64,000 nt of DNA from Palsa-504 sp963835775. Lineage in GTDB: Bacteria; Actinomycetota; Actinomycetes; Streptosporangiales; Streptosporangiaceae. Where the stretch lies: positions 310,001-374,000 of the forward strand of contig CAWIHB010000024.1 of assembly GCA_963835775.1 (NCBI GenBank), in the 5' to 3' direction. Shown here piece after piece: positions 1-7,747 of this stretch; within the stretch, counting starts at the first letter, position 1; each line of letters starts with the position of its first letter. Below the pieces are notes generated by a model. It was given only the letters and a program-made list of their open reading frames with translations. It made no database searches and had not been told where the DNA came from. The position numbers and the translations under genes are program-made.

Positions 1-305
1 TGGAGAAGGCCATCTGGCGGATCACCGGGCACCCGGCCGCGGTCTTCGGGATCCCCGGCCGGGGGCGTGTCGCCCCCGGGTACTTCGCCAACCTGGTCGC
101 CTTCGACCCCGCCGCCGTCGGGGTGGAGCGAATGGAGCGGGTGTACGACCTGCCGGCGGGCGCCGACCGGCTCATCGCCCGCAGCCACGGCCTGCACCAG
201 GTGTGGGTCAACGGCGAGCTCATCAGCGACGGCGGCCCGCGCGCAGGCCGGCTCATCCGCGACGGCGGGACGTCCGCGGCTCCGGACCTGAGCAACCCCC
301 GGTAG
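1..305 (+). CDS. Amidohydrolase / N-acyl-D-amino-acid deacylase-like, C-terminal end (5' truncated by window)
   Basis: Only the last ~100 codons are in the window; the frame is open from base 3 to a TAG at 303-305. The product carries the closing beta-sandwich segment typical of composite-domain amidohydrolases: a GRGRVAPGYFANLVAFDP stretch (the usual 'G.I..G..ADLVVFD' of D-aminoacylase/dihydroorotase-like enzymes), then VWVNGELI near the end. These proteins hydrolyse C-N bonds using one or two zinc ions in a TIM barrel, which here lies outside the window. The next gene, also an amidohydrolase, begins 10 bases downstream, so the two are probably co-transcribed. The family call is good; the substrate is unknown. 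Confidence 0.75.
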   Translation, partial: EKAIWRITGHPAAVFGIPGRGRVAPGYFANLVAFDPAAVGVERMERVYDLPAGADRLIARSHGLHQVWVNGELISDGGPRAGRLIRDGGTSAAPDLSNPR

Positions 306-315
306 AGGAGACTTC

Positions 316-1521
316 ATGGAGATCCCGCGGATCATCAGCGTCGACGACCACGTCATCGAGCCCGCGCACGTCTGGCAGGACTATCTGCCCGCCGCCTTCC
401 GCGAGGCCGGGCCGCGCCTGGTCCGGGTCAGGGGACGGCTGCGCTTCGAGCCGCGTCACATGGCCTTCCGGGAGGATCCGGACGGGTACTGGGCTGACTG
501 CTGGTCCTACGCGGGAATGCTGTTCCCGGTCACCGGCGGCTTCGCGGCGGTCAGCTTCCCCCGCGAGGCGGCCCACAACCGGGCCGTGCTGTTCGAGGAC
601 ATCCTGCCCGGCTGCTACGACCGGGCGGCCCGGCTGGCCGACCTGGACCGCAATCACACCGACGCGTCGCTGTGCTTCCCCACCTTCCCGCGCTTCTGCG
701 GGCAGACGTTCCTCGAACGCGGCGACCGTGACCTCGCGCTGGCCTGCGTCCGGGCCTACAACGACTGGATGATCGGCGAATGGTGCGCGGATGCGGCCCG
801 CGGCCGCCTGATCCCGCTCACCCTGATCCCGATGTGGGACCCGGATCTGGCGGCGCAGGAGGTGCGGCGCTGCGCCGCGAACGGATCGCATGCCATCGCC
901 TTCTCCGAGAACCCGGCCGCCCTCGGGCTGCCCAGCGTGCACACCGAGGCGTGGGATCCGCTGTGGGCCGCCTGCCAGGACACCGACACCGTGGTCAACA
1001 TGCACATCGGCTCGTCATCTACCTTCAGCAAGACCAGTGACGACGCGCCGCCGCTGGTCATCATCGCGCTCACCTTCGAGGGTGCGTCGCACGCCCTGGT
1101 CGACTGGCTGACCAGCGGGGTGCTGGCCCGGTTCCCCTCATTGCGCATCGCGTTGTCCGAGGGCCAGGTGGGCTGGATGCCGTTCCTGCTCGAACGGCTC
1201 GACGAGGCCTGGGATCACGCCCGCGGCTACGCGAAGACCCAGCAGAAGGTGCCGGAACCGCCCAGCACCTACGTCCCGGGCCGGGTGTTCGGCTGCGTCT
1301 TCGACGACCAGGTCGGCCTGGCGCTGCGGGACCGCATCGGGATGGGCCAGATCATGTTCGAGACCGACTACCCGCACGGCGATTCCACCTTCCCGCACTC
1401 CAAGGACACCGCCGTGACCATCGCGGCCAAGGCCGGGCTGTCGGAGCAGGAAACCTGGCGGCTGCTGCGCGGCAACGCGATCTCCTGCTATCGCCTGGAC
1501 CGCTACGGCATCCAGGCCTGA
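316..1521 (+). CDS. Amidohydrolase family 2 (ACMSD-like TIM-barrel hydrolase/decarboxylase)
   Basis: A 401-residue protein with an ATG start and AGAGGAG 6 bases upstream. It opens with ISVDDHVIEP, the N-terminal metal-binding strand of the amidohydrolase-2 family. It continues with NMHIGSSS (metal-ligand His region, mid-protein) and closes with ETDYPHGDSTFPHS (the C-terminal Asp/His motif) and a GNA near the end. Length is normal for the actinobacterial branch. Family members hydrolyse or decarboxylate cyclic or aromatic carboxylates in the cytoplasm. It follows another amidohydrolase by 10 bases and precedes acyl-CoA dehydrogenase and CoA-ligase genes, so a role in a catabolic pathway feeding CoA thioesters is inferred. 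The substrate cannot be read from the sequence. Confidence 0.85.
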   Translation: MEIPRIISVDDHVIEPAHVWQDYLPAAFREAGPRLVRVRGRLRFEPRHMAFREDPDGYWADCWSYAGMLFPVTGGFAAVSFPREAAHNRAVLFEDILPGCYDRAARLADLDRNHTDASLCFPTFPRFCGQTFLERGDRDLALACVRAYNDWMIGEWCADAARGRLIPLTLIPMWDPDLAAQEVRRCAANGSHAIAFSENPAALGLPSVHTEAWDPLWAACQDTDTVVNMHIGSSSTFSKTSDDAPPLVIIALTFEGASHALVDWLTSGVLARFPSLRIALSEGQVGWMPFLLERLDEAWDHARGYAKTQQKVPEPPSTYVPGRVFGCVFDDQVGLALRDRIGMGQIMFETDYPHGDSTFPHSKDTAVTIAAKAGLSEQETWRLLRGNAISCYRLDRYGIQA

Positions 1522-1555
1522 CCGCACCGCCGAGCGGACCGCGCACCGTGTGCTC

Positions 1556-1590
1556 TTGACCTAAACAACTAAATCATCTTACTATATAAG
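1556..1590 (+). promoter_or_regulatory. AT-rich promoter/operator candidate before the 111-residue ORF
   Basis: TTGACC (1556-1561) is followed after 18 bases by TACTAT (1580-1585), within an AT-rich tract in otherwise GC-rich DNA. The reverse strand contains TTAGTTGTTTAG, related to TTAGTTAGTT in the tract at 1996-2036. It lies 33 bases upstream of the next start codon. Confidence 0.45.
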
Positions 1591-1623
1591 GGAAGCAAGG
1601 CAGGCGCGACGCGGAGGTTCGTC

Positions 1624-1959
1624 ATGACCCGGTTGAACGTGAACGACGCCCGGTGTGTGGCACTGTTCGCCTCCGCGATGCAGCGAATGGATGCCCCGGC
1701 CCCCGCGGCGCTGGGCGAGGTGATCGGCCGCACCGTCCGGAGGTTCGGCATCGCGGGCTGCGCTGCCCGGATGGCGCAGGAGTTCGGCGACCACCCCGAG
1801 GCTGCCGCGAGCCGGATGTGCTGGATCCGGCAGCTCGTCGAGGACAGATTCGCCCCGGCCGCCGCCCGGCCCGCCGGGCTCGGCGAGTGGCGGCCCACCC
1901 CGGCCTCCGGCGCGAGCGCCGCGCGGCCAGCCGCGGGCCGCGCCCACTGCGCGGCCTGA
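1624..1959 (+). CDS. Small uncharacterised helical protein
   Basis: A 111-residue ORF with ATG preceded by GCGGAGG at 7-9 bases. Residues 1-80 look like a compact mostly alpha-helical domain (NDARCVALFASAMQ, then FGIAGCAARMAQEFGDHPEAA and MCWIRQLVE); the tail is Ala/Pro-rich and probably disordered. It contains four cysteines in non-adjacent positions and no membrane segment. It has its own AT-rich promoter-like region and sits alone between the amidohydrolase and the acyl-CoA dehydrogenase, all on the + strand. I do not recognise the family. A regulatory or accessory role in the island is possible, but nothing in the sequence shows it. Confidence 0.55.
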   Translation: MTRLNVNDARCVALFASAMQRMDAPAPAALGEVIGRTVRRFGIAGCAARMAQEFGDHPEAAASRMCWIRQLVEDRFAPAAARPAGLGEWRPTPASGASAARPAAGRAHCAA

Positions 1960-1995
1960 CGCTCCGGTCCGGGCCCGCCGCGGCCTCGGATGGCA

Positions 1996-2036
1996 GTTAA
2001 AATAGTTATATAATAAAACTTAGTTAGTTCTAACCT
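1996..2036 (+). promoter_or_regulatory. AT-rich promoter/operator upstream of acyl-CoA dehydrogenase (motif AGTTATATAAT)
   Basis: This ~40-base AT-rich tract contains AGTTATATAAT (2004-2014) followed by TTAGTTAGTT. The same 11-mer, with one variable base, recurs at 7150-7160 (minus strand) and 11085-11095 (plus strand), each in an intergenic promoter region. TATAAT inside the motif could itself be a -10 element, with the operator overlapping it. Confidence 0.5.
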
Positions 2037-2083
2037 GGGGCGTGCCCTCGGGACGAGCGGTGAGCCAGGCGGAGGAGGATCCC

Positions 2084-3226
2084 GTGCGCCGGACCATTTT
2101 CACGCCCGAGCATGAGCAGTTCCGGCAGATGGTGCGAGCCTTCCTGGCGAAGGAGTGCGTGCCGCACACCGCGGAGTGGCTGGAGGCGGGCGTGGTCAGC
2201 CGCGAGGCCTGGCGTAAGGCCGGCGAACTCGGGCTGCTTGGGTGGATGGTCCCCGAGGAGTACGGCGGCCTCGGCATCAGGGATTTCCGCTACAGCGTGG
2301 TCGTCGCGGAGGAGATCGCCGCCACCGGGACCCAGGGAATCGCCCTGGCGCTGCACAACGACGTGGTGGCGCCCTATCTGACCGACCTGACCAACGCCGA
2401 GCAGCGCCGCCGGTGGCTGCCGGGCTTCGTGACCGGCGAGCGGCTCGTCGCGATCGCCATGTCCGAGCCCGGGGCAGGTTCAGATCTCAAGCAGGTCAAG
2501 GCCACCGCCCGCCGCGACGGCGACCACTACGTGCTGAACGGGACCAAGACCTTCATCAGCAACGGCCTACTAGCAAACCTCCTCATTGTCGTGGCGCGGA
2601 CAGAGCCGGAGGCCGGGCACCGGGGGATGTCCCTGCTCGTGGTCGAGGAGGGGTTCGAGGGCTTCGAGCGGGGTCGCAAGCTCGACAAGATCGGGAACCG
2701 GGCCCAGGACACCGCCGAGCTGTTCTTCCGTGACGTGCGGGTGCCGGCCGCGAACCTGCTCGGCGCGGAAGGCCAGGGCTTCTACTACCTGATGCGCAAC
2801 CTGCCCGCCGAGCGGCTCGGCATCGCCGTCTACGCGATCGCCCACGCGGACCGCGCGTTCCTGGTGACCATCCAGTACGCCCACGACCGTCACGCCTTCG
2901 GCAGGCCGATCGGAGGATTCCAGGTCAACCGGTTCGCGCTGGCCGAGATGAAGACCAAGCTGGATGTCGCGCACGCCTACCTCGACCGGTGCGTGCAGGC
3001 CGCGGTGGACGGCGAGCTCACCGCGGAGGAGGCCGCGGAGGCCAAGTGGTGGGCCACCGAACTGCAGTGGGAAATCGTGGACCGCTGCCTGCAGCTGCAC
3101 GGCGGCTACGGCTACATCAACGAGTACGAGATCGCCCGGCTCTGGCGGGACGCCCGGGTGCAGCGGCTCTACGGCGGCACGACCGAGATCATGAAGGAGA
3201 TCGTGGGACGCAGCCTGGGCTTCTGA
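2084..3226 (+). CDS. Acyl-CoA dehydrogenase (long-chain/isovaleryl type)
   Basis: A 380-residue FAD-dependent acyl-CoA dehydrogenase that introduces an alpha,beta double bond into an acyl-CoA and passes electrons to ETF. I chose the GTG at 2084 because GGAGGAGG lies 5 bases upstream and the protein then opens with MRRTIFTPEHEQFRQ; upstream in-frame GTGs at 2042 and 2060 lack such a site. Signature segments are AMSEPGAGSDL (FAD/substrate) and the C-terminal LHGGYGYINEYEIARLWRDAR. The position that holds the catalytic Glu in medium-chain enzymes is Gly (YGGTTEI). The likely base is Glu243 in NLPAERL, as in the isovaleryl/long-chain subfamily. It is expressed from an AT-rich promoter that carries the island's shared motif. 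Confidence 0.92.
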   Translation: MRRTIFTPEHEQFRQMVRAFLAKECVPHTAEWLEAGVVSREAWRKAGELGLLGWMVPEEYGGLGIRDFRYSVVVAEEIAATGTQGIALALHNDVVAPYLTDLTNAEQRRRWLPGFVTGERLVAIAMSEPGAGSDLKQVKATARRDGDHYVLNGTKTFISNGLLANLLIVVARTEPEAGHRGMSLLVVEEGFEGFERGRKLDKIGNRAQDTAELFFRDVRVPAANLLGAEGQGFYYLMRNLPAERLGIAVYAIAHADRAFLVTIQYAHDRHAFGRPIGGFQVNRFALAEMKTKLDVAHAYLDRCVQAAVDGELTAEEAAEAKWWATELQWEIVDRCLQLHGGYGYINEYEIARLWRDARVQRLYGGTTEIMKEIVGRSLGF

Positions 3227-3277
3227 GCCGCCGCACCGGCCTCGGGCGCTGGACCGCGATATCAGGGAGGAGCAGCG

Positions 3278-3394
3278 ATGCCATCCGGGACCGTCACCGA
3301 CCACTGCCCGCACTGGTGCCGTCGTGATCATTCCGCCGACCCGTGCGGAACCGCTTTCTACCAGTCAGCAGGCACCGCTCAGCAGGCGCCGCTT
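3278..3394 (+). pseudogene. Gene-start remnant with strong RBS after the acyl-CoA dehydrogenase
   Basis: ATG at 3278 is preceded by AGGGAGGAGCAGCG. The first ~39 codons read a Cys/His-rich start (DHCPHWCRRDHSADPC), after which the frame runs antisense through the 3' end of the ligase gene on the minus strand. It looks like the beginning of a gene whose body was lost at this convergent junction. A chance start cannot be excluded. Confidence 0.25.
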
Positions 3395-4960
3395 TCAATG
3401 GCCGCCGCCGAGGTTGTCGCCGCCCGGATACCCGCCCCCGCCGAACTTCTCGTCCAGCGCCGCATAGTCCTTGGCCCGCTCCGGGGTGCGCGGCAGCGCG
3501 TCGAGGAACTCCACCGTCTTCGGCTTCTTGTACGAGGCGATGTTGCACCGGCAGTGCTCGATGAGCCCGGCCCCGGTAACCGGGGTGGTCCCGTTCAAGA
3601 CCACCACGGCCTTGACGTCCTGCGCGAAGCGCTCGCTGGGCACGCCGATGACCGCGGCTTCCCGCACCGCCGGGTGGGCTTCCAGGCAGTTCTCCACCTC
3701 GGCGGGGAAGATGTTCTCCGCCCCTGACTTGATCATCCGGGTCATCGTGCCGAGGAAGGTGATCGTGCCGTCGCTCTCGCGCCGGCCCAGGTCGGTGGTG
3801 TGCCACCAGCCGCTGCGGAAGCGCTGGGAGTTGATCTCCGGGCGGTTCCAGTAGCCCAGGTGCACCGTGCCGCCGCGGACGCAGATCTCCCCGGCCCGGC
3901 CGGGCGGGCACTCCCGGCCGTCGGCGCCGAGGATCCGCACCGCGGTGACCGGCGCGGGCCGGCCGTTGCCCGCGCCCCGGCCGCCGTACCCGCCGAACAA
4001 GCAGAAGCCGGTGACCTCGGTCTGCCCGTAGCCATAGCCCATGCCGCCGCCTTCGCGGCCGTGGCGGCTGTCGTCGGCCGCTACCATGTCCTGCCACAGC
4101 GGAGCGGCGATGGTGGCCTTCAGATGCGGCAGCGCCACGCCGCGCTCACGCATCAGCTCGACCAGCTGCGTGATGGTGGCCGGCATGATGTAGGCCCGGG
4201 TGCACTTGGCCGCGGCCAGGATGTCCAGCACCTCGTCGGCGATGACCCGCCGGGTGACCACATTGGTTCCGCCCTGGAGCAGCACCGGGATGCCATAGAA
4301 CTGGAAGTTGCCGATGTGGAACATCGGCCCGGAGTTCAGGAACACCGTCGTGTCGTCGATGTCGCCCAGCCAGGCGACCGACATGCCCATGGCGATCAGG
4401 TTGGTGTGCGACAGCATCGAGCCGCAAGGCCGGCCGCTGATCGCGGCCGTGTAGATGACCAGCAGCGCGGAATCCGGGTCGACGTCCAGACCGGGGTCGA
4501 CCGGGTCGCCGCCGGCCAGGAACGCCTCGTAACCTTGGCCAGGCGCGGTGTCATGGCGCAGCCACAGCGCGGACTCGGCTGCCGGGCTGGCGGCCCGGGC
4601 CGCGCGCACGGTGCTGCCGATCTCCTCTTCCTGCCAGATCACCACCGCGGGACTGAAATCCTCGATCGCGAAGGCCATCTCCGGTGCTGCCCAGCGCCAG
4701 TAGCCGGGGCACACCATCGCCCCGATCCTGGCTGCCGCGCCGAGCAGCTCGTACACCCGGAACGAGTTCTGGCCGAGCCACAAGATGCGGTCGCCAGGCC
4801 CGACCCCCGACCCGCGCAGCGCGTTGGCCAGCCGGCTGACCCGCTCGTCCAGCTCAGGCCAGGTCAGGCGGTGCTCCCCGTCGGTCAGCGCCAGCCGGCC
4901 CGGATAGCTTCTGCCGTGCTCGGCGATGATGTCGCCGACAGTGATCTGGCGAGGGGCCAC
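3395..4960 (-). CDS. AMP-dependent acyl-CoA synthetase/ligase with altered A3 and A10 motifs
   Basis: A 521-residue ANL-superfamily adenylate-forming enzyme. The GTG at 4960 is chosen because CAGGAG lies 7 bases upstream and the protein then begins at the conserved N-terminal helix; a 78-residue upstream extension is low-complexity Arg/Pro. Visible motifs: YGYGQTEVTGF (A5), HTTDLGR (A7 Asp), and MIKSGAENIFPAEVE (hinge/A8). The phosphate-binding loop, normally TSGTTGxPKG, reads YTAAISGRPCGS from residue 170. The C-terminal catalytic-lysine motif PRTxxGK reads PRTPERAKDY. Such variants exist in an actinobacterial subfamily, so activity is possible but should not be assumed. It is transcribed with the two upstream PaaK-type genes, with 38 bases between the stop codon at 4999 and this start. 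Confidence 0.85.
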   Translation of the reverse strand: MAPRQITVGDIIAEHGRSYPGRLALTDGEHRLTWPELDERVSRLANALRGSGVGPGDRILWLGQNSFRVYELLGAAARIGAMVCPGYWRWAAPEMAFAIEDFSPAVVIWQEEEIGSTVRAARAASPAAESALWLRHDTAPGQGYEAFLAGGDPVDPGLDVDPDSALLVIYTAAISGRPCGSMLSHTNLIAMGMSVAWLGDIDDTTVFLNSGPMFHIGNFQFYGIPVLLQGGTNVVTRRVIADEVLDILAAAKCTRAYIMPATITQLVELMRERGVALPHLKATIAAPLWQDMVAADDSRHGREGGGMGYGYGQTEVTGFCLFGGYGGRGAGNGRPAPVTAVRILGADGRECPPGRAGEICVRGGTVHLGYWNRPEINSQRFRSGWWHTTDLGRRESDGTITFLGTMTRMIKSGAENIFPAEVENCLEAHPAVREAAVIGVPSERFAQDVKAVVVLNGTTPVTGAGLIEHCRCNIASYKKPKTVEFLDALPRTPERAKDYAALDEKFGGGGYPGGDNLGGGH

Positions 4961-4998
4961 GGGCTCACTCCTGGTTCTGCATCTGATTCTGGGCCGGC

Positions 4999-5718
4999 CT
5001 ACTCGGTGATGGTGACCCGCTGCCCGGTGCGGCCGCACCCGCATGCACCTTCGCTGAGCGTCCCGCGCAGGCCCACCGGGGCCTGGCTCACCTGGTGGGC
5101 GCGCGGGCCCGCGGTGGACAGCAGCAGCTCGCCGCCGCGCTCGGACAGGATCCACTCGGCGCTGTTGAGATGGGCGCCGGACCGGTGCGGGCACTCAACG
5201 GCGACGGCGGGCCCGACCCTGGTCACGGTGAACGGCGCGCCGCCCGCCTCGGTCAGCAGGCCGGCGGCGTCCGGCCTGGCCACGATGACCGGTACCTGGG
5301 CCACGACCTCGGCGAGCTCGTCGCCTAGGCCCTCGGCCACTGTCCGGTCGATTCCGAAGATCATGGTGACCGGAAGCCGCCGCGCGTACATGCCGGTGCG
5401 GAACGCCTCGAACGCGTAGATCTCCCCGATCGAATACGGCGCGCCGAGCTCGCGGGCGGCGGTCTCGAACGGGTCGAACCACGGAGATTCCGCCATGCCG
5501 GCCACGATGATCAGGCCCCCACCCACCTCCCCTTCCCCCTTCACCTGGCCGGCGCCGTGGCCGGCCAGCATGGCGCGCGCCCAGGCGGTGTCGCGCTGCC
5601 AGTCATCCCAGCTCATCTCGAAATAGGCCGGCTGGCCTGCCAGGTCGTACCGGCCGATGCCCCACAGCGGCGCCCGGGGGAGCGCCGTGGCCGCCGCCGT
5701 CGTCGATTCCAGCGTCAC
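4999..5718 (-). CDS. Lidless PaaK-like partner protein
   Basis: A 239-residue protein whose GTG overlaps the stop of the upstream PaaK-like ligase by GTGA, so the two are translationally coupled. It has no P-loop or STSGTTG motif. Its last third lines up by eye with the end of a PaaK core domain: GGELLLSTAG in the place of GELVATSLD, then a GACGCGRTGQRV segment matching QPCGCGRTHARF of its neighbour. It stops just where a PaaK enzyme would continue into the C-terminal lid domain. It may therefore be a catalytically inactive, lid-less paralogue acting as a subunit or regulatory partner of the ligase. That is inference; the gene-caller label would be hypothetical protein. Confidence 0.7.
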   Translation of the reverse strand: MTLESTTAAATALPRAPLWGIGRYDLAGQPAYFEMSWDDWQRDTAWARAMLAGHGAGQVKGEGEVGGGLIIVAGMAESPWFDPFETAARELGAPYSIGEIYAFEAFRTGMYARRLPVTMIFGIDRTVAEGLGDELAEVVAQVPVIVARPDAAGLLTEAGGAPFTVTRVGPAVAVECPHRSGAHLNSAEWILSERGGELLLSTAGPRAHQVSQAPVGLRGTLSEGACGCGRTGQRVTITE

Positions 5719-7010
5719 ACCTTCACCACCCTGGGCAGTTTTCCGCCGCGGCCCCGGGCGAGCAGCTCGGGCTCTGGCAGCAGCTCGAGCACCGGCGGGA
5801 CGCCCACCGCGGCCGTGATCGCCTCGGACACCCGGTCCCGCAGGTCCTCCAGGGCCGCCGTGCCGTCGGGGTCGTAGCCGACCCTGACCTTCAGCTCGTC
5901 GATCTCCCTGGCCGGCCTGACCAGCTGGAACAGCGCGGCGGCGGTCTCCGGTACCTGCTCGAGCGCCCGCCCGATGTCCATCGGCACGAAGGAGCGGCCT
6001 GCCACGATAGTCTCGTCGCCCTTGCGGCCCACGGGCCAGAACCGGGCGTGCGTCCGGCCGCACCCGCAGGGCTGCCTGGTCATCCGGATGATGTCATCCG
6101 AGCGGAAGCGCACCATCGGGGTCACCGGGTTGTCCAGTGAAGTGGCGACCAGCTCGCCGAGCTCCCCGTCGCCGGCCGGGGCGGTACCGGCCGGGTCTAC
6201 CGCCTCCAGCAGCACGCAGTCCTCCCAGGCATGGCAGCCGTCGTGCTGGCGGCATTCCCACGCGCCGGTGACGTCACCGGTGGAAGTCCACAGGAAGACC
6301 TCGACCCCCCAGCTTTGCAGCCGCTCCCGCGCCCGGGTGCCGAGCGGCTCGCCCGCGAAGGCGGCCCCCTTGAATGAGGAGAACAGCTCGGCCATGTCGT
6401 TGGTCCGGCTCAGGTGGTCAAGCTCAGCCAGCGCCAGCCCGGTGAGCTGCGCGAAGACCGGCCGGTAGCGGCGGATCGCGTCCAGCGCGGCGGCCCAGCC
6501 GCCGATACCGGTGTCCACCAGCACCGGGATGGCACCGCACATCTGGTCGGCGTGGTACAGCGGCCCGCGCATCTTGAACCCGCTGCCCAGCACGTAGTCG
6601 CCCGGCCGGACGCCGATCTCCCACAGGTCGCGGGCGGTCGCGGCCCAGAACGGGTGCCACCGGTCCCAGGCGTGCGCGTACAGCGTGGCGTCCCCGGTGG
6701 TCCCCGAGGTGGAGAAGACCGTGGTCGCGTCCGCGTAGCCCGTGCACAGCAGGCCGCCGAACGGGTCGTGGGCCTGATCCCGGAACTGGCGGATGTCCTC
6801 CTTGGTGATGAAGGGCACCCGCTCGGTGAAGTCGGCCAGCGAGTTGATGTCGCTGGGCTTGACCCGTGCCTCCTCCCACTTCTTGCGCACCAGGGCGGAG
6901 CGCTCGTAGACGTAGGGCACGAGTTCCAGGATCCGCTCCTGCTGCAGGGCCGCCAGCGAGTCACGCGGCATGGTCTCTATCCCCGCTTCGAAGTACCTGC
7001 CGTCGGGCAC
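5715..7010 (-). CDS. Phenylacetate-CoA ligase (PaaK) family protein
   Basis: A 431-residue adenylate-forming CoA ligase of the PaaK/F390-synthetase type, joining an aryl or acyl carboxylate to CoA with ATP hydrolysis to AMP. The GTG at 7010 has AGGAG 8 bases upstream. The ATP loop STSGTTG is intact at residues 100-106. RFRSDDIIRM and CGCGRTHARF (Cys-x-Cys) mark the end of the core domain, and the C-terminal lid ends with RGRGGKLPRVVKV, supplying the catalytic lysine. Length matches PaaK (~430-440). It is divergently transcribed from the DUF35/thiolase pair across an AT-rich control region, and heads an operon with the lidless partner and the variant acyl-CoA synthetase. The substrate is unknown. 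Confidence 0.88.
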   Translation of the reverse strand: MPDGRYFEAGIETMPRDSLAALQQERILELVPYVYERSALVRKKWEEARVKPSDINSLADFTERVPFITKEDIRQFRDQAHDPFGGLLCTGYADATTVFSTSGTTGDATLYAHAWDRWHPFWAATARDLWEIGVRPGDYVLGSGFKMRGPLYHADQMCGAIPVLVDTGIGGWAAALDAIRRYRPVFAQLTGLALAELDHLSRTNDMAELFSSFKGAAFAGEPLGTRARERLQSWGVEVFLWTSTGDVTGAWECRQHDGCHAWEDCVLLEAVDPAGTAPAGDGELGELVATSLDNPVTPMVRFRSDDIIRMTRQPCGCGRTHARFWPVGRKGDETIVAGRSFVPMDIGRALEQVPETAAALFQLVRPAREIDELKVRVGYDPDGTAALEDLRDRVSEAITAAVGVPPVLELLPEPELLARGRGGKLPRVVKV

Positions 7011-7042
7011 CGGCTGCTCCTAACCGTGTCTCTCGCTCCGCA

Positions 7043-7099
7043 GTCGAGGCGGCGCTGTCGAGGCGGCGCTGTTTGAAGCGGCGCTGTCGAGGCGACGCC
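7043..7099. repeat. 14-bp tandem repeat (GTCGAGGCGGCGCT), about 4 units
   Basis: Two perfect units (7043-7056, 7057-7070), one diverged 15-base unit and one diverged 14-base unit. They lie in the 5' leader of the PaaK-type gene, just upstream of its start. Confidence 0.8.
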
Positions 7100-7146
7100 G
7101 CGCCCTCCAGCTTGCTCACGCGGCCTTCCGTAGTCTAGCGGCAATC

Positions 7147-7186
7147 TGCATGATATAACTAACTGATACAAATAATTTAGCTATCG
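7147..7186. promoter_or_regulatory. Divergent AT-rich control region (motif AGTTATATCAT on minus strand)
   Basis: This is an AT-rich tract between the PaaK-type operon (minus) and the DUF35/thiolase operon (plus). Reverse-strand bases 7160-7150 read AGTTATATCAT and are preceded by CAGTTAGTT, matching the tract at 1996-2036. ATTTAGCTATCG follows on the plus strand. A single operator here could control both operons. Confidence 0.5.
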
Positions 7187-7210
7187 TACACCGCCGGGAG
7201 GAATGACGTC

Positions 7211-7747
7211 ATGACCGGGCTGGTCAACTCATCCGGCCCCCGCGCGGATATCTTCGGCGGTGTGCCCGACGCGCTGCCCAGCGATGAGACGGTCCTGGAC
7301 CGGTTCCCGGCGGTCCGGCTGGATCACCTGAACAAGCAGTACTACCGCGGACTGCTCCGCCGCGAGCTGCTGGCCGGCCGCTGCCGGGCCTGCGGCCGCT
7401 GGCACACCCCGCTGCGGCCGATCTGCCCGTCCTGCTGGTCGCCGGAGGTGCACGCCGAACCGGTCAGCGGCCGCGGCACCGTGTACCTGCTCACCTTCTT
7501 GCACCAAGGGCCGCCGGCGCCGGGCGTGGACTATGCCGACGGCTTCCCGCTCGCCGCGATTGAGCTGGCCGAACAGCCCGGGCTGCGGGTGGAGGCCACG
7601 GTGATCGGCTGCCCGCGGGACCGGTTGCGTGTCGGGCTCGAGGTGGAGCTCACCTGGATCGCCCGCGACGGGCAACCCTGGCCGGCCTTCCGTCCCGTCG
7701 CGGACCCGGGCGCCGGGGATCCAGTTGCCCGGGACGGGGAGCAATGA
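7211..7747 (+). CDS. DUF35 OB-fold / rubredoxin-like zinc-ribbon protein (ChsH2/thiolase-partner type)
   Basis: A 178-residue protein with ATG preceded by GGGAGGA. A zinc ribbon is visible as CRACGRWHTPLRPICPSC (Cys-x2-Cys, x11, Cys-x2-Cys) at residues 58-75, followed by an OB-fold strand set starting GRGTVYLLTF. DUF35 proteins bind acyl-CoA and act as obligate partners of thiolase-like enzymes, e.g. with Ltp2-type retro-aldolases of steroid side-chain degradation. The stop overlaps the start of the next gene by ATGA, so a stoichiometric complex with that thiolase-like protein is strongly suggested. An N-terminal helix of ~45 residues precedes the ribbon, as in typical family members. Confidence 0.85.
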   Translation: MTGLVNSSGPRADIFGGVPDALPSDETVLDRFPAVRLDHLNKQYYRGLLRRELLAGRCRACGRWHTPLRPICPSCWSPEVHAEPVSGRGTVYLLTFLHQGPPAPGVDYADGFPLAAIELAEQPGLRVEATVIGCPRDRLRVGLEVELTWIARDGQPWPAFRPVADPGAGDPVARDGEQ

